64,000 nucleotides of DNA, from the NCBI RefSeq assembly GCF_038024855.1, contig NZ_CP139089.1:1054001-1118000 (forward strand). The letters are read 5' to 3'. The notes beneath the pieces were generated by a model. That model ran no database searches. It worked only from the letters and a program-made list of their open reading frames with translations, and had not been told where the DNA came from. The translations under genes were made by a program, and so were the position numbers. Each line of letters begins with the position of its first letter. The first letter of the stretch is position 1. Shown here one piece after another: positions 62,438-64,000 of the stretch. The DNA comes from Methylocella tundrae (lineage in GTDB: Bacteria; Pseudomonadota; Alphaproteobacteria; Rhizobiales; Beijerinckiaceae).

Positions 62438-63807
62438 GCGTCCCGCCTCCATTAAGCCGCAGAAGCTTTCTTGCCATTTTCGCGGCGCTGCCTGGCGTCG
62501 CGGGCTGGGCGCCGCGCGGCATCGCAGGACCGCGCGATCAGGGCATTGGCGGCACCGGCGCGACCTCCGGAAACGAGGATGACGGCGATCGCGGCATCGG
62601 CGGCACCGGCGTCATCGGGACGATCCGGCGCTTTGGCAGCATTATCGTCAATGATCTGCGCATCGCCTATCCGAAGGATGTGACCGTCAAAATCGACGGC
62701 GAAGACGCCTCCGCGGCCGCCCTCAAGATCGGCCAGGTGGTGCGCGTCGTCGCGGTCGCGGACGACGATCATTTCTCGACGCGTCGCATCAACGTCACCA
62801 GCGAGGTTGTCGGCCGCGTCGAAAAGACCGGCGCCAAAAGCCTTACGGTACTAAGCCAAACCGTGTCGATCGCCAGCCTGCCCCCCGCGCAGCGGCGGTG
62901 GAGCGTCGGCGATCATGTCGCGATCAGCGGTCTGCGGCGGCCGGACGGGTCGATTGTCGCGAGCCTCATCGAGAAACGCGGGACGAGCCTCGAACAGGTC
63001 GCCGGACCCGTTGCAATCGCCGCCGACGGCTCGCCGATGGTCGGAGGCCTCAAACTCACCCGCGTCGATCCCGGCCTTATCGGTCAACGCGCGGTGTTGC
63101 GCGGGCGCTTGACCGATGGCGCCTTCAACGTCGCCCACGGCGAGAGCGAGCGCACCCTGATCGGAAGCGGCGTGTCCAAGCTTTCGATCGAAGCCTACGT
63201 GGAACGGCAAAGCAATGGATTGCGCCTCGGGTCGGGATTGCCCGTCGATGACGGCGCCATCACCGCGCTGCCTCTTAACCGGACCGTACTCGCCGTACTC
63301 GAAACCGGGGTCGGCCGTGGCGGCGAATGGCGCGTCAATTCTGTGCGCTTTGGCGGCGGCGCCGGAGAGCCCGGCCACTCAGGGCCGCCGCCAGGCAATG
63401 GCGGATCGAATGGCGGATCAAATGGCCCAAGCGGCGGCAAAGCTGGCGCGCCAAATGGCGTCGGCTCGCCCGGATCGCGGCATCTAACGCCGCTCGGCCC
63501 TCACGGGTCTTTTGAGAATCCCGGCGGGTCAACCGCGCCGGGACGCCCCGGAGCCCTCGGCGGCTTTGGGACGCGCGAAGGCGCGGGAATCGCGAACCCT
63601 GCTGGTCAAGGCGGATTTGGCCCCCCCGGCGGAGGGCCGGGCGCCGCGGGCTTCGGAGCTCCGGGCGGCTTCGGCGGCCCCACGGGCGGCCCGGCCCCCG
63701 GAGGATTTGGCGGTCCTGGCGGGGGCTTTGGCCCTAGCGGCGGCGCGGGTCCCGGCGGGGGCTTTGGCCCCGGGGGCGGCGGCGGTCCCGGGGGCGGTCG
63801 GCCTTAG
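62434..63807 (+). CDS. Tat-exported DUF5666 protein with Gly/Pro-rich C-terminal tail
   Basis: The TTG start overlaps the DUF6502 stop (TTGA) with a GGGGGGAG stretch ten bases upstream; the frame upstream of it is antisense-like. 457 residues. LSRRSFLAIFAALPGVAGWA is a twin-arginine signal. GIGGTG occurs twice just after. Small beta-barrel modules of the DUF5666 type follow (GVIGTIRRFGSIIVNDLRIAYP, then ALKIGQVVRVVAV; VGRVEKTGAKSLTVLSQTVSI, then WSVGDHVAISGLR), and further similar units run to ~330. The last ~120 residues are Gly/Pro/Ala repeats with GGFG and GPGG units, presumably disordered. Function is unknown; it is likely periplasmic or surface-exposed. Confidence 0.8.
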   Translation: MSVPPPLSRRSFLAIFAALPGVAGWAPRGIAGPRDQGIGGTGATSGNEDDGDRGIGGTGVIGTIRRFGSIIVNDLRIAYPKDVTVKIDGEDASAAALKIGQVVRVVAVADDDHFSTRRINVTSEVVGRVEKTGAKSLTVLSQTVSIASLPPAQRRWSVGDHVAISGLRRPDGSIVASLIEKRGTSLEQVAGPVAIAADGSPMVGGLKLTRVDPGLIGQRAVLRGRLTDGAFNVAHGESERTLIGSGVSKLSIEAYVERQSNGLRLGSGLPVDDGAITALPLNRTVLAVLETGVGRGGEWRVNSVRFGGGAGEPGHSGPPPGNGGSNGGSNGPSGGKAGAPNGVGSPGSRHLTPLGPHGSFENPGGSTAPGRPGALGGFGTREGAGIANPAGQGGFGPPGGGPGAAGFGAPGGFGGPTGGPAPGGFGGPGGGFGPSGGAGPGGGFGPGGGGGPGGGRP

Positions 63808-63849
63808 AGCATCGTTCGCCCGCAAGCCAAGGGCGTCATTTAAGAGGCG

Positions 63850-64000
63850 TCAAACATCAGTCCTTCGTCGGCGCGAAGGGTCGACGAACCGCGCGAGGCT
63901 TCGCCAGCCCGATCGCAGTTCGTTGAAATCACGATCCTCAATTCTGGCAAATCCGGCGGGATCGGCCAGACCTGCGCGGCGGCGCCTAAATTCAGCACGA
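63850..64000 (-). CDS. Possible 3' end of a gene running in from beyond the window
   Basis: An open frame on the minus strand reaches the window edge and ends at 63850, reading ...DPAGFARIEDRDFNEL... and finishing in RRRRTDV. It has no recognisable motif. Codon third positions are less GC-biased than in the real genes nearby, so it may be non-coding. Otherwise nothing is seen between 63808 and 64000. Confidence 0.3.
   Translation of the reverse strand, partial: RAEFRRRRAGLADPAGFARIEDRDFNELRSGWRSLARFVDPSRRRRTDV

Noticed and set aside
63340..63807. Gly-rich 3' end of the DUF5666 gene considered as a separate repeat array
   Set aside because: The repeats are imperfect GGFG/GPGG codon repeats in frame with the gene, without direct-repeat/spacer structure, so this is not a CRISPR or mobile element.

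Overview
The window is high-GC DNA whose gene content points to an alphaproteobacterium of the Hyphomicrobiales, most plausibly near Beijerinckiaceae or Methylocystaceae. The evidence is inferential: minCDE in alphaproteobacterial style, a DUF6481 protein, an XdhC/molybdopterin/MocA-like trio, and a PQQ-linked 'quinoprotein relay' hydrolase beside a CXXCW-type protein, as often seen in methylotrophs. I recognised no rRNA, tRNA, CRISPR array, insertion sequence or prophage.

Layout. 1-1803: 3' end of a patatin-like phospholipase and an unrecognised small gene. 1804-19501: exopolysaccharide/capsule locus, with dTDP-L-rhamnose genes (rfbC-rfbB-rfbD-rfbA), an outer-membrane export lipoprotein, a repeat-containing GT2, a minus-strand operon of glycosyltransferases with an epimerase and a GT4-methyltransferase fusion, a sulfotransferase-like protein, and two tandem KpsE/CtrB-type inner-membrane export proteins. 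No ABC exporter (KpsM/KpsT), Wzx or Wzy is in the window. 20147-33610: lipid/polyketide locus with a 2496-residue single-module reducing PKS lacking a thioesterase, a GT4, a CDP-alcohol phosphatidyltransferase, a GT2/GT21-like membrane glycosyltransferase, a PLP-dependent alpha-oxoamine synthase and a methyltransferase. Together these have the parts for a sphingolipid-like molecule with a PKS-built chain. This is the most interesting candidate system here.

33648-36264: DUF6481 and minCDE. 36353-37883: metallo-hydrolase and a CXXCW-family protein that has lost its signature residues. 37982-53101: AtoE-like permease, then a coupled minus-strand unit of a giant secreted protein of unknown function, an alpha-2-macroglobulin with an intact thioester motif, and PbpC. 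53379-54224: class III PPK2. 54289-56934: Mo-cofactor maturation trio. 57133-59225: HlyD/FUSC efflux pair. 59355-60995: a GT4 related to the one in the PKS locus. 61166-63807: a small membrane protein, divergent from a DUF6502-DUF5666 operon across a 114-bp gap holding three evenly spaced palindromes of the form GTGGG-N7-CCCAC, which look like a regulator's operators.

Start codons were chosen from visible Shine-Dalgarno sequences, signal peptides and overlaps, so several differ from the longest open frame. All family assignments come from reading motifs in the translations; no database search was run.
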